Virus record (IMG/VR): IMGVR_UViG_3300030104_004030
Span: 1-27,650 of that record
DNA length: 27,650 nt
Reading direction: 5' to 3' (one strand)
Source: a virus
Shown piece after piece: positions 10,105-16,833 of this stretch; position 1 is the stretch's first letter; every line of letters begins with the position of its first letter. A program made the translations under genes and the position numbers. The notes under the pieces are model-generated. The model was not told the origin of the DNA. It made no database searches and worked only from the letters and a program-made list of their open reading frames with translations.

Positions 10105-10187
10105 TCTTTTGGGATTTGCCCCTATGGAAAATGCCAAAGGAGCTAATAAAAAGAATATTAAAGTTCTTTAAACGAACAAAGCCCTAG
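10101..10187 (+). CDS. 28-residue amphipathic basic peptide, possible membrane-active protein
   Basis: A short frame that starts with an ATGA overlap on the stop of the last structural gene and ends at TAG. The N-terminal third is hydrophobic and aromatic (MIFWDLPLW); the rest is a Lys/Arg-rich amphipathic helix (ELIKRILKFFKR). Its last 20 bases overlap the 3' end of the convergent helicase gene. The overlap, composition and place at the end of the late operon suggest a translated peptide acting at the membrane, perhaps in lysis. Length alone cannot exclude chance, and there is no independent ribosome-binding site beyond coupling. Confidence 0.42.
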   Translation: MIFWDLPLWKMPKELIKRILKFFKRTKP

Positions 10188-11616
10188 TGTTTTCACCTAA
10201 TACCGTCTGAGCTAAGTTAATTTTCTCTTGTAAAGCGGCTAATATCTTCTCATCAATAGTATCCGGCGATACCAAATCAATGTACGTCACCTTATTTGTT
10301 TGTCCAATACGATGAGCCCGGTCCTCAGACTGCAATCTAATCTCAAGATCATAGCTATTACTGTAGTATATCACCGTAGTTGCCGCTGTAAGCGTAATTC
10401 CGTACCCGCCAGTCCTCGGTTGCCCCACAAAGAAGCGCAGACTACTATCTTTGTCTTGAAAGCGCTCTACGAGCTCCTGACGCTCTTCCTGTGGGGTCGC
10501 ACCATAATAGGTTGCAACCGCTTCGGGCCCGAAGCGGTTGCGCAGGGCATCAGCTATCTGTTGAATGTCGTATGTATACGTCGCCCAAATGATAGCCTTA
10601 CCCTGAACTTCTTCACAAATGTCTAGCAGTTCCTTCTGCCGTCCATTTGGAAACGTCACTAAATTACCTTCATCGTCTTGTATATGACCGCAGCATATCT
10701 GTTGCAGTCGCATAATCTGTGTCAGAACGCTTTGTGTCGTGGCTAACTCACCATTATCAAGCTTAGTAAGTGCCAATCGTTTCATCTGTGTGTATGCCTT
10801 TTGTTGTTCATCGCTTAACGTTATATCTCGACGCATATATACTTTATCCGGTAAATCCAGGCATTCTTCTTTAAGTATTCTATTACTGAAGTTCTCTAGC
10901 TTGCTGTTTAATTCGTTTAACCGGCGATAGCCAACAATCTCTTGAAAGGACCGTGCACCCATAACCTTTCGTTTCACCAAGGCATAAGTGCTTTGAAAAG
11001 CATAGTAACTTTTAAAACCCAAGGCTCTTTCGGATAAAAAGATACATTGACTAAACAAATCCATCGGGCTCTTAGTGATAGGGGAACCTGTAAGGATACG
11101 TCTATACAAAGCTTCTTCCCCCAGGTTTATTATATTCTTGGTGCGTGTGGCTTTTCTGTTCTTAATGGTTGTACTTTCGTCCACAATCATCATGTTTGAC
11201 GGGTTCTTCGTTAGATATATGTGCGCTGCTTTCATACCACGAGGCGTGGACAACGCCTCAATGTTCATTACAAATATTTTAAGTCCATCAAACGTGTTAT
11301 ACACAATGGTTTTCATTTCGTTCTGAAACCATTTAGCCGTCGATGGCGTCCATCGAACCACGCTTCTGTTTATATGATCCGGTAGATGTGCCGGTATCTC
11401 ACCCTTCACCCAGTTATCATACACACCTTTTGGTGCCACAATAAAAGCTGCATTGATTCGTTTGTCCTCATATAAGAGCGCTAAAGTATCTATGGCTACC
11501 TTAGATTTTCCTGTACCCATCTCCATAAACAGGGCATAATACCTCGCGGACCACGATTCGTCCAAAGCTTTACTCTGATGTTTGAATGGTTTCGTTTTAA
11601 ATTTATATTTTTTCAT
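10168..11616 (-). CDS. SNF2-type (SF2) DNA helicase/translocase
   Basis: A 482-residue ATP-dependent DNA motor of superfamily 2, SNF2 class. Visible motifs: Gln at 14 in FKHQ ahead of the P-loop; Walker A MGTGKS at 33-38; motif Ia (FIVAPKGVYDNW); motif II VDEST in place of the usual DEAH/DEGH; motif III LTGSPI; motif V GGYGITLTAA; motif VI QSEDRAHRIGQ at 429-439. Length matches the minimal phage SNF2 enzymes. It would act in phage DNA replication, repair or recombination. The start is the ATG at 11616-11614, preceded by an AGAGG-type ribosome-binding site. It is the only minus-strand gene, convergent with the structural genes and divergent from the replication operon; no clear terminator separates it from the structural genes. 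Confidence 0.9.
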   Translation of the reverse strand: MKKYKFKTKPFKHQSKALDESWSARYYALFMEMGTGKSKVAIDTLALLYEDKRINAAFIVAPKGVYDNWVKGEIPAHLPDHINRSVVRWTPSTAKWFQNEMKTIVYNTFDGLKIFVMNIEALSTPRGMKAAHIYLTKNPSNMMIVDESTTIKNRKATRTKNIINLGEEALYRRILTGSPITKSPMDLFSQCIFLSERALGFKSYYAFQSTYALVKRKVMGARSFQEIVGYRRLNELNSKLENFSNRILKEECLDLPDKVYMRRDITLSDEQQKAYTQMKRLALTKLDNGELATTQSVLTQIMRLQQICCGHIQDDEGNLVTFPNGRQKELLDICEEVQGKAIIWATYTYDIQQIADALRNRFGPEAVATYYGATPQEERQELVERFQDKDSSLRFFVGQPRTGGYGITLTAATTVIYYSNSYDLEIRLQSEDRAHRIGQTNKVTYIDLVSPDTIDEKILAALQEKINLAQTVLGENTRALFV

Positions 11617-11625
11617 TTTTACCTC

Positions 11626-11654
11626 TTGACTACGGGAATATATACGCTTATATA
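11626..11654 (+). promoter_or_regulatory. Promoter of the replication operon
   Basis: TTGACT at 11626-11631 and TATATA at 11649-11654 are separated by 17 bp, a good sigma-70-type arrangement. Transcription would start near 11661, giving a leader of about 43 nt with AAGGAG seven bases before the ATG at 11704. The element lies almost wholly inside the opposing promoter of the helicase gene. Confidence 0.65.
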
Positions 11655-11666
11655 TGTAATTGTCAA
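11637..11666 (-). promoter_or_regulatory. Divergent promoter of the SNF2 helicase gene
   Basis: On the minus strand TTGACA (11666-11661) and TATATT (11642-11637) are 18 bp apart, close to sigma-70 consensus, with the helicase start codon about 20 bp downstream. It occupies the same DNA as the plus-strand promoter, so one polymerase would exclude the other. CTTGAC and GTCAAG flank the region as an inverted repeat. Confidence 0.65.
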
Positions 11667-11703
11667 GACCTGAAAAGGTTTTTAATCACGAAGGAGAATC
11701 ACG

Positions 11704-12318
11704 ATGAACGATATATTTGACGATATGGAAGCCGACTCAAATCAAGAGTCTTTATTTTCCAAACATAATTTAACTAACGAGGACCTGTCTACCCTCACAG
11801 GTATGGCTGATGCTATTATTAGACAGGATGAGTACACGAAGAAAGTTGAGGGCGAGCTAAAGGAAGCCAAAAAGAAGCTTCTTAAAATGACTGACGAAGA
11901 TCTACCTACCATGATGACTGAGGCTAACACCATTAAGTTTGTTATGGAAGATGGGTCTGAAGTATCTATTAAGCCACAGTACGGCGCCTCTATTCGCGTT
12001 GATAATAGACCAACGGCGTATCAATGGCTTAGGGACAATGGCTTTGGGTATCTCATTAAAAACCAAATTATAGTTAGCTTTGGTGTTGATGAAGATGAGA
12101 TAGCGACTGAATTTATGAATTTCATAGAGGGTCATCTCAAGGTTAAGTACCAAAAAGAAAACTTAGTTAGTCAAGTCGAAAAGATTGAGCCTATGTCTTT
12201 ACGAACCTGGGTTAAGGAGCGTAATGAAAACGGTGAAGAATTTCCCATGGAATTGTTCGGAGCTTTCATAGGTCAACGTGCTGTTATTAAAAAAGGAGTT
12301 AAAAATGGCGGAAAGTAA
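11704..12318 (+). CDS. Conserved phage protein, first gene of the replication operon
   Basis: A 204-residue acidic protein starting at an ATG with AAGGAG seven bases upstream. The N-terminal half is a charged helix (EGELKEAKKKLLKM) followed by a block with DEDLPTMMTEAN. The C-terminal half contains RPTAYQWLRDNGFGYLIKN and ends with EPMSLRTWVKERNENG, then FPMELFGAFIGQRAVIK, both of which look conserved across phages. I recognise the type as a phage hypothetical protein usually next to an SSB-like gene but know no assigned function. No catalytic or zinc motif is seen. It overlaps the next gene by 14 nt, so a partner or accessory role for SSB is a reasonable guess only. Confidence 0.78.
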   Translation: MNDIFDDMEADSNQESLFSKHNLTNEDLSTLTGMADAIIRQDEYTKKVEGELKEAKKKLLKMTDEDLPTMMTEANTIKFVMEDGSEVSIKPQYGASIRVDNRPTAYQWLRDNGFGYLIKNQIIVSFGVDEDEIATEFMNFIEGHLKVKYQKENLVSQVEKIEPMSLRTWVKERNENGEEFPMELFGAFIGQRAVIKKGVKNGGK

Positions 12319-13087
12319 GAAACAGGTAGCAGAGCCTAAATCTGCAAACGTAGTCCCATTGGAATCATTATTTGAGGCTGATGCGGGTAAAGGTAATGAG
12401 AATATTGGGCAGGATGATCTTGCGCTTCCTTTTCTTAAAATCTTGTCTGGATTAGACTCTATTCTTGATGACCACGAAACGGCAAGGAAGGGTGACATAT
12501 ATAATACTGTCACAGGCGGCGTTTACAAGGGCAAGGAAGGCATTAACGTAGTGCCCGTAGCCTACCAGAGGCGTTTTATACAATGGGCTCCTAGAGGCCA
12601 GGGTAGCGGCGCTCCGATAGCTATCTTTGCACCTAACGAAGATAGACCTCAGACAGAAAGATCCGCTGAGGATAACAAAGAGTATGTTGTTGGCGGCACG
12701 GGGGACTATATCGAGGAAACCCATCAGCACTTTGTTATTGTTCTTAATGAAGATGGGTCTGCCGAAACTGCTTTGATAGCGATGAAGTCTACGCAGTTAA
12801 AGAAGTCTCGAAAGTGGAACAGTATGATTGCGTCTGTTACATTACAGGGAAAGAATGGACCTTTCCAACCGCCACGTTTCAGTCATGTGTATCAACTCAA
12901 AACACTTGCTGAGGAAAACAGTAAGGGTAGTTGGCATGGATGGGAAATGTCGCGTGGAAACATCATTCAGGATGCTACTATATACGGTCAGGCAAAGAAG
13001 TTTGCCGAAAGTATTAGCTCAGGTGATGTAGTTGTTAAGCATACAGAGGGTTCTGAGCCTTCTGGTGATGATAACGTACCGTTCTAA
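12305..13087 (+). CDS. Putative single-stranded DNA-binding protein
   Basis: A 260-residue protein, start taken at the ATG at 12305 because AAAGGAG lies just upstream; an in-frame ATG at 12278 has no comparable site. The core begins with DDLALPFLKILSGLD and continues through beta-rich sequence (GINVVPVAYQRRFIQW; HQHFVIVLNEDG; AETALIAMKSTQLKKSRKWN). The last residues are Ser/Gly/Asp-rich and end exactly in DDNVPF, closely matching the DDDIPF tip by which bacterial SSB recruits partners. Together with its place ahead of primase, helicase and polymerase this supports coating of single-stranded DNA and tethering of replication proteins. The core is not a classical OB fold that I can trace, so the family assignment stays open. 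Confidence 0.72.
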   Translation: MAESKKQVAEPKSANVVPLESLFEADAGKGNENIGQDDLALPFLKILSGLDSILDDHETARKGDIYNTVTGGVYKGKEGINVVPVAYQRRFIQWAPRGQGSGAPIAIFAPNEDRPQTERSAEDNKEYVVGGTGDYIEETHQHFVIVLNEDGSAETALIAMKSTQLKKSRKWNSMIASVTLQGKNGPFQPPRFSHVYQLKTLAEENSKGSWHGWEMSRGNIIQDATIYGQAKKFAESISSGDVVVKHTEGSEPSGDDNVPF

Positions 13088-13094
13088 ACTTTAG

Positions 13095-13129
13095 AGGGTG
13101 GTGGGGTTACTCACCACCCTTGTTTATTG
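13095..13129 (+). terminator. Weak intra-operon terminator or attenuator hairpin
   Basis: AGGGTGGTG (13095-13103) pairs with CACCACCCT (13112-13120) around an 8-base loop, followed by the T-rich TGTTTATT. The stem is strong but the T tract is interrupted. It could lower readthrough from SSB into the primase gene or protect the SSB mRNA 3' end. Confidence 0.5.
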
Positions 13130-13137
13130 GAAAGACT

Positions 13138-14685
13138 ATGACAAATCATACAAAAAAATTTGCTTCCATATTTGACGGTTTAAAGCTCGCTTACGGCACG
13201 TTTAAGATAGAAAAGAAACAATTAAACGGTAAGAGCACGGGCCGAGCTGCGATTATACGCGAAACACGGACCACGGAATTATGGGAAGGACACCTCTCCG
13301 GCAAGGGAAGAGGTGTGGGTATCATACCTATAAACGAAGATAATAAATGTGTATGGGGTTGCATCGACGTAGATCAATATCCCCTGGACCATAAGTTATT
13401 AATAAAGAAAATAAGAAAGATAAAGCTGCCTTTGGTGATATGCCGGTCCAAATCCGGTGGAGCACATTGTTTTTTATTTGCAACCGATTGGATTGATGCC
13501 AAGGATATGCAAGAAACACTACAACAGATATCAGCTGCTCTTGGTTATGGCGGCAGTGAAATCTTTCCAAAGCAGATAAAACTTAACCTAGATAGAGATG
13601 ATGTTGGTAACTTCCTTAATCTACCGTACTTCGATGCGGAAGAGGGCCTGCGGTATGCTATCAAAGATGACGGCACAAGCGCCACGCTTGAAGAGTTCAT
13701 AGCCCTATACGAAAAGCATAAGCAAACGCCCGAGCAGATAACTAAGCTACAGTTAGGCGAGGATAAAAAGCAGAACACCATGAACGACGGTCCCCCTTGT
13801 CTGCAAATACTGGCAAGAAATAAAATATCAGAGGGCGGTAGAAACAATGGCTTGTTTAACCTTGGCGTATACTTGCGTAAAGCCTATCCCGATACATGGG
13901 ACGCAGAGCTATTGACCTATAATATGCAGTATCTGGACCCACCTTTACCGCTAAGTGAGGTAAATATTGTCGCTAAGCAGTTGGAAAAGAAGGATTATGC
14001 GTACAAATGTAGTGATGCGCCTATTAATGCTCATTGTAATAAGACGTTGTGCCTAACAAGAGCCCACGGCATAGGTGCCGCGGTCCAAGGTGCCGTTATT
14101 GCCAACTTACGAAAGTATAATTCCATACCTCCCGTGTGGTTTTTAGATGTTAATGGTGAGCCCCTGGAGATGGATACCGATGCCCTTCAAAACCAAGCTA
14201 CGTTTCAGAAATCATGTATGGAGCAGTTGAACTTCATGCCACGGTCCGTGAACAAACCCGTGTGGGAAAGCCGAATAGCGGCGCTTCTCGGTGAAATGCG
14301 TGACAATGATAGTGCTATTATAGAGGTGGCTGAAGATGCTAGTGTCACCGGACAGTTTTATGATTACTTAGAAGAGTTCTGTCAGCACAGACAACAAGCC
14401 GAGGATAAAGAAGAGATACTTCTAAAACGTCCTTGGACAGATGAGGACGAACAAAAAACCTATTTTAGGTTAAAAGATTTTGATGCGTATCTTAAACGTA
14501 ATAAGTTTTTTGAATACAAAACGTATAAGATGGCTCAGAGGCTACGGGACAGAGGTGGCGAAAGTGTGGTACTAAAGATTAAGGGAAGACCCGTCCGTGT
14601 ATGGCGGATACCTTCTTTTGATAATGGTGATATTACGCTCTCTGCACCTGATTTTGGTATAAATGAACAAAAAGAGGTATTCTAA
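13138..14685 (+). CDS. AEP-superfamily DNA primase (PrimPol/TOTE-type)
   Basis: A 515-residue primase of the archaeo-eukaryotic type, which makes primers for replication. The start is taken at ATG 13138, with GGAAAG just upstream; a TTG at 13120 is less likely. Catalytic signatures: CIDVDQY with metal-binding Asp77 and Asp79, then SKSGGAH with His110, then EIFPKQ and GNFLNLPYF, the pattern seen in TOTE-type primases. A helical PriCT-like region (PLPLSEVNIVAKQLEKKDYA) leads into a cluster C291, H299, C300, C305 that may bind zinc. The C-terminal 190 residues have no P-loop, so this is a primase without a fused helicase. It sits between SSB and the small genes ahead of UvrD and PolA. Confidence 0.85.
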   Translation: MTNHTKKFASIFDGLKLAYGTFKIEKKQLNGKSTGRAAIIRETRTTELWEGHLSGKGRGVGIIPINEDNKCVWGCIDVDQYPLDHKLLIKKIRKIKLPLVICRSKSGGAHCFLFATDWIDAKDMQETLQQISAALGYGGSEIFPKQIKLNLDRDDVGNFLNLPYFDAEEGLRYAIKDDGTSATLEEFIALYEKHKQTPEQITKLQLGEDKKQNTMNDGPPCLQILARNKISEGGRNNGLFNLGVYLRKAYPDTWDAELLTYNMQYLDPPLPLSEVNIVAKQLEKKDYAYKCSDAPINAHCNKTLCLTRAHGIGAAVQGAVIANLRKYNSIPPVWFLDVNGEPLEMDTDALQNQATFQKSCMEQLNFMPRSVNKPVWESRIAALLGEMRDNDSAIIEVAEDASVTGQFYDYLEEFCQHRQQAEDKEEILLKRPWTDEDEQKTYFRLKDFDAYLKRNKFFEYKTYKMAQRLRDRGGESVVLKIKGRPVRVWRIPSFDNGDITLSAPDFGINEQKEVF

Positions 14686-14933
14686 TGTTAAAAGCAGATG
14701 GTTTTGATAAAGCAGTTATAGGTGTAGGCAGCCGGTGTGGTCAAAAAGATATTATTGCCTATGACAGAGATGAGTGCATAGCTATATTATGCCGGCGTGA
14801 TGGTATGTCCTACGAAGAAGCTGTGGAGTATTTTGATTTTAATACTGCCGGTGCCTGGGTCGGGGAAACCACGCCTATATTCATAAAGAGATATGGAAGT
14901 ATGGAGGCTCTCGAGGATGCAATGGAAATATAA
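14685..14933 (+). CDS. Small conserved phage protein
   Basis: 82 residues, translated from an ATG that overlaps the primase stop (TAATG). The sequence has the blocks IGVGSRCGQKDIIAYDRDEC, GMSYEEAVEYFDFN and GAWVGETTPIF, which I recognise as a widespread short phage protein of unknown function found among replication genes of many tailed phages. There are two cysteines but no clear zinc site. It shares 17 nt with the next gene, so the two are translationally linked. No function is proposed. Confidence 0.82.
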   Translation: MLKADGFDKAVIGVGSRCGQKDIIAYDRDECIAILCRRDGMSYEEAVEYFDFNTAGAWVGETTPIFIKRYGSMEALEDAMEI

Positions 14934-15126
14934 GGAGCGTAACAACGAGATATACGCTCTTAGAACAGATAAATTAATGACGCTTACGGCTATTGGTAAG
15001 ATGTACGGTCTTACCCGTGAGAGAATCCGTGTAATTGTAAACAAAGTAGAAGAGAAGAATGCAAGCAAAGATCTTCAGAATATACGGTCCCCCGGGGACC
15101 GGGAAGACAACAACGCTATTGAATAA
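14917..15126 (+). CDS. Stand-alone sigma-region-4-like helix-turn-helix protein
   Basis: A 69-residue protein; the ATG at 14917 is preferred because GGAGG lies nine bases upstream, with an alternative ATG at 14893. Residues 21-45 (MTLTAIGKMYG, then LTRERIRVI) match the helix-turn-helix of sigma-70 region 4.2, which contacts the promoter -35 element; the TRERIR core is nearly identical to bacterial sigma factors. There is no region 2 and thus no complete sigma factor. Its last 68 nt are read in a second frame as the start of the UvrD helicase, so the C-terminus (about residues 48-69) is constrained by that overlap and lacks clear character of its own. It could bind DNA as a regulator or compete with host sigma; both are inference. 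Confidence 0.7.
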   Translation: MQWKYKERNNEIYALRTDKLMTLTAIGKMYGLTRERIRVIVNKVEEKNASKDLQNIRSPGDREDNNAIE

Positions 15127-16582
15127 AGTGGACGAGGCGTTGAGCCAGGGCATTCTACCATCAAAAATAGGATACTTTGCCTTTACGCGACAAGCTGCCC
15201 ACGAAGCAATAGAACGAGCGTGTCAACGGTTTGGCCTCGAAGAGAGCCAATTACCATGGTTTCGTACACTCCATAGCTTTGCCTTGCGTCTATCCGGCAT
15301 CCGCAGCGAGCAAGTGATGCAATCAGAGCATTACAAAGAGCTCTCACAAGCCATAGGTATAGATATAGGGGTCGATAAAAGCAATTCAGAGGACAATATA
15401 ATAGAATCTAACGCTGCTAATGACCCTTTTTTGGCTATTATCAACTTAGCTAGATTAAAAAAAGTGTCTTTACGCAAGGAATACAACAGTTCTAACACCG
15501 ATATTGACTGGGTAACCCTGTCCTATGTGGCTGAAGCGCTTACAAACTACAAAAAAAGAATGAAACTATATGATTTTACCGATATGCTAGAGATGTTTGT
15601 AAATCAAAGTTCTATGTTCTGTCCCAATCTCAGCGTTAGTTTTATTGATGAAGCCCAGGATTTGTCGCCCCTACAATGGGACGTTGCTCATATTATAGAA
15701 CAGCACTCTGATAAAATATACTGCGCCGGTGATGATGACCAGGCGATATATAAGTGGGCAGGCGCTGATGTAGATCATCTAATAGGGCTTAACGGGGGTT
15801 ATGAAGTGCTTGAACAGTCCTATCGTGTGCCCCAAAGTGTTCATGCCCTGGCCTCGCGTATATCTAAGCGTATACATAAACGTGTGCCAAAGAGCTATTT
15901 GCCCAAGCCAGAAGAAGGTATCGTGAAGCGTGTTACAGACATAATGGACCTTGACCTATCCGAGGGGTCGTGGCTGATATTAGCCCAGGCTAACTATTTG
16001 CTGTATGATTGCGTCGATAACCTACGCAGTAGAGGACATCTTTTCGCCTATAACGGCACACGGTCCATATCGCAGAAGATAAGCGAGGCGGTTAACGGGT
16101 GGGAACAAATGCGTAAAGGTAAAGTAATAACAGCTCACGCTGCCCGAACCGTGTATAATTATATGTCCGTCGGTAACAGAGTGAAGCGCGGCTTTAAAAA
16201 GCTGCCCCATGTTATGGATGATGATCTACTAGGCTTAGAGGAATTACAGAAAAACCACGGGCTCTTAGCCACTAAGGATATGATATGGCACGAAGCCATG
16301 GATAAAATACCAGATGGAGAACGAGCTTACATCACCGCATTACTGCGGCGTGGTGAGAAATTTAATAGTACGCCCCGTATAGAACTATCCACGATTCACG
16401 GGTCAAAAGGCGGTGAAGCCGATAATGTTGTGTTGTTTACCGATGTATCTCCCGCAGCATCAAAAGCAGCAGAAGACGATCCAGACGAACTTCACCGGGT
16501 ATTCTATGTGGGAGTAACAAGAACAAGACAAAATCTATATTTAATCGAGCCAGAAGACGCATTGAGGAGTTACAGCATATGA
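15059..16582 (+). CDS. UvrD/Rep-type SF1 DNA helicase
   Basis: A 507-residue 3'-5' helicase of superfamily 1A. Motifs in order: Walker A GPPGTGKT at 10-17; motif Ia AFTRQAAHEA; TLHSFALRL; motif II DEAQD at 197-201; motif III GDDDQAIYKWAGA; motif IV QSYRVPQSVHALA; motif V STIHGSKGGEADNVVL; motif VI VTRTR from 486. All key residues are present, so it should be active. It is shorter than UvrD (about 720 residues), with reduced 1B/2B insertions, as in other phage versions. It begins inside the preceding gene and ends in an ATGA overlap with the next. In the absence of a DnaB-type gene here it may be the replicative or repair unwinding enzyme of the phage. Confidence 0.92.
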   Translation: MQAKIFRIYGPPGTGKTTTLLNKVDEALSQGILPSKIGYFAFTRQAAHEAIERACQRFGLEESQLPWFRTLHSFALRLSGIRSEQVMQSEHYKELSQAIGIDIGVDKSNSEDNIIESNAANDPFLAIINLARLKKVSLRKEYNSSNTDIDWVTLSYVAEALTNYKKRMKLYDFTDMLEMFVNQSSMFCPNLSVSFIDEAQDLSPLQWDVAHIIEQHSDKIYCAGDDDQAIYKWAGADVDHLIGLNGGYEVLEQSYRVPQSVHALASRISKRIHKRVPKSYLPKPEEGIVKRVTDIMDLDLSEGSWLILAQANYLLYDCVDNLRSRGHLFAYNGTRSISQKISEAVNGWEQMRKGKVITAHAARTVYNYMSVGNRVKRGFKKLPHVMDDDLLGLEELQKNHGLLATKDMIWHEAMDKIPDGERAYITALLRRGEKFNSTPRIELSTIHGSKGGEADNVVLFTDVSPAASKAAEDDPDELHRVFYVGVTRTRQNLYLIEPEDALRSYSI

Positions 16583-16833
16583 ACAGGAAGCAAATACTAG
16601 CAAAAGCCGAGAAGATGATTAACGGTCCACGAGCCAAAGCCTACGGCGATGCTCACGAAAACCACAAGCGTATAGCTAAAATGTGGTCCGTAATACTCGA
16701 AAGAGAGGTTACCGTATCACAAGCCTACCAATGTATGATAGCCGTAAAGCTCTCACGGCTCATAGAAACACCGGACCATGAGGACAGTTGGCTCGATATC
16801 TGTGGCTACGGCGCCCTTGGTGGAGAAAAGTAA
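16579..16833 (+). CDS. DUF6378-like small protein
   Basis: 84 residues starting in an ATGA overlap with the helicase gene. The sequence has the pattern of a phage family I know as DUF6378: KAEKMINGPRAKAYGD, then ENHKRIAKMWS, then VKLSRLIETPDHEDSWLDI, then GYGALGGEK at the end. The conserved Asp/Glu/His positions in a small all-helical protein recall MazG-like nucleotide hydrolase folds, but I cannot show catalytic residues. The gene runs into the polymerase start by a TAATG overlap, which suggests a role close to dNTP supply or replication. The family name is from memory of the pattern. Confidence 0.75.
   Translation: MNRKQILAKAEKMINGPRAKAYGDAHENHKRIAKMWSVILEREVTVSQAYQCMIAVKLSRLIETPDHEDSWLDICGYGALGGEK

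Noticed and set aside
10100-10170. Bidirectional terminator between the structural genes and the helicase
   Set aside because: CTTTTGG and CCAAAGG can pair only across a loop of about 20 bases with no T run at a useful place, so termination is not supported.
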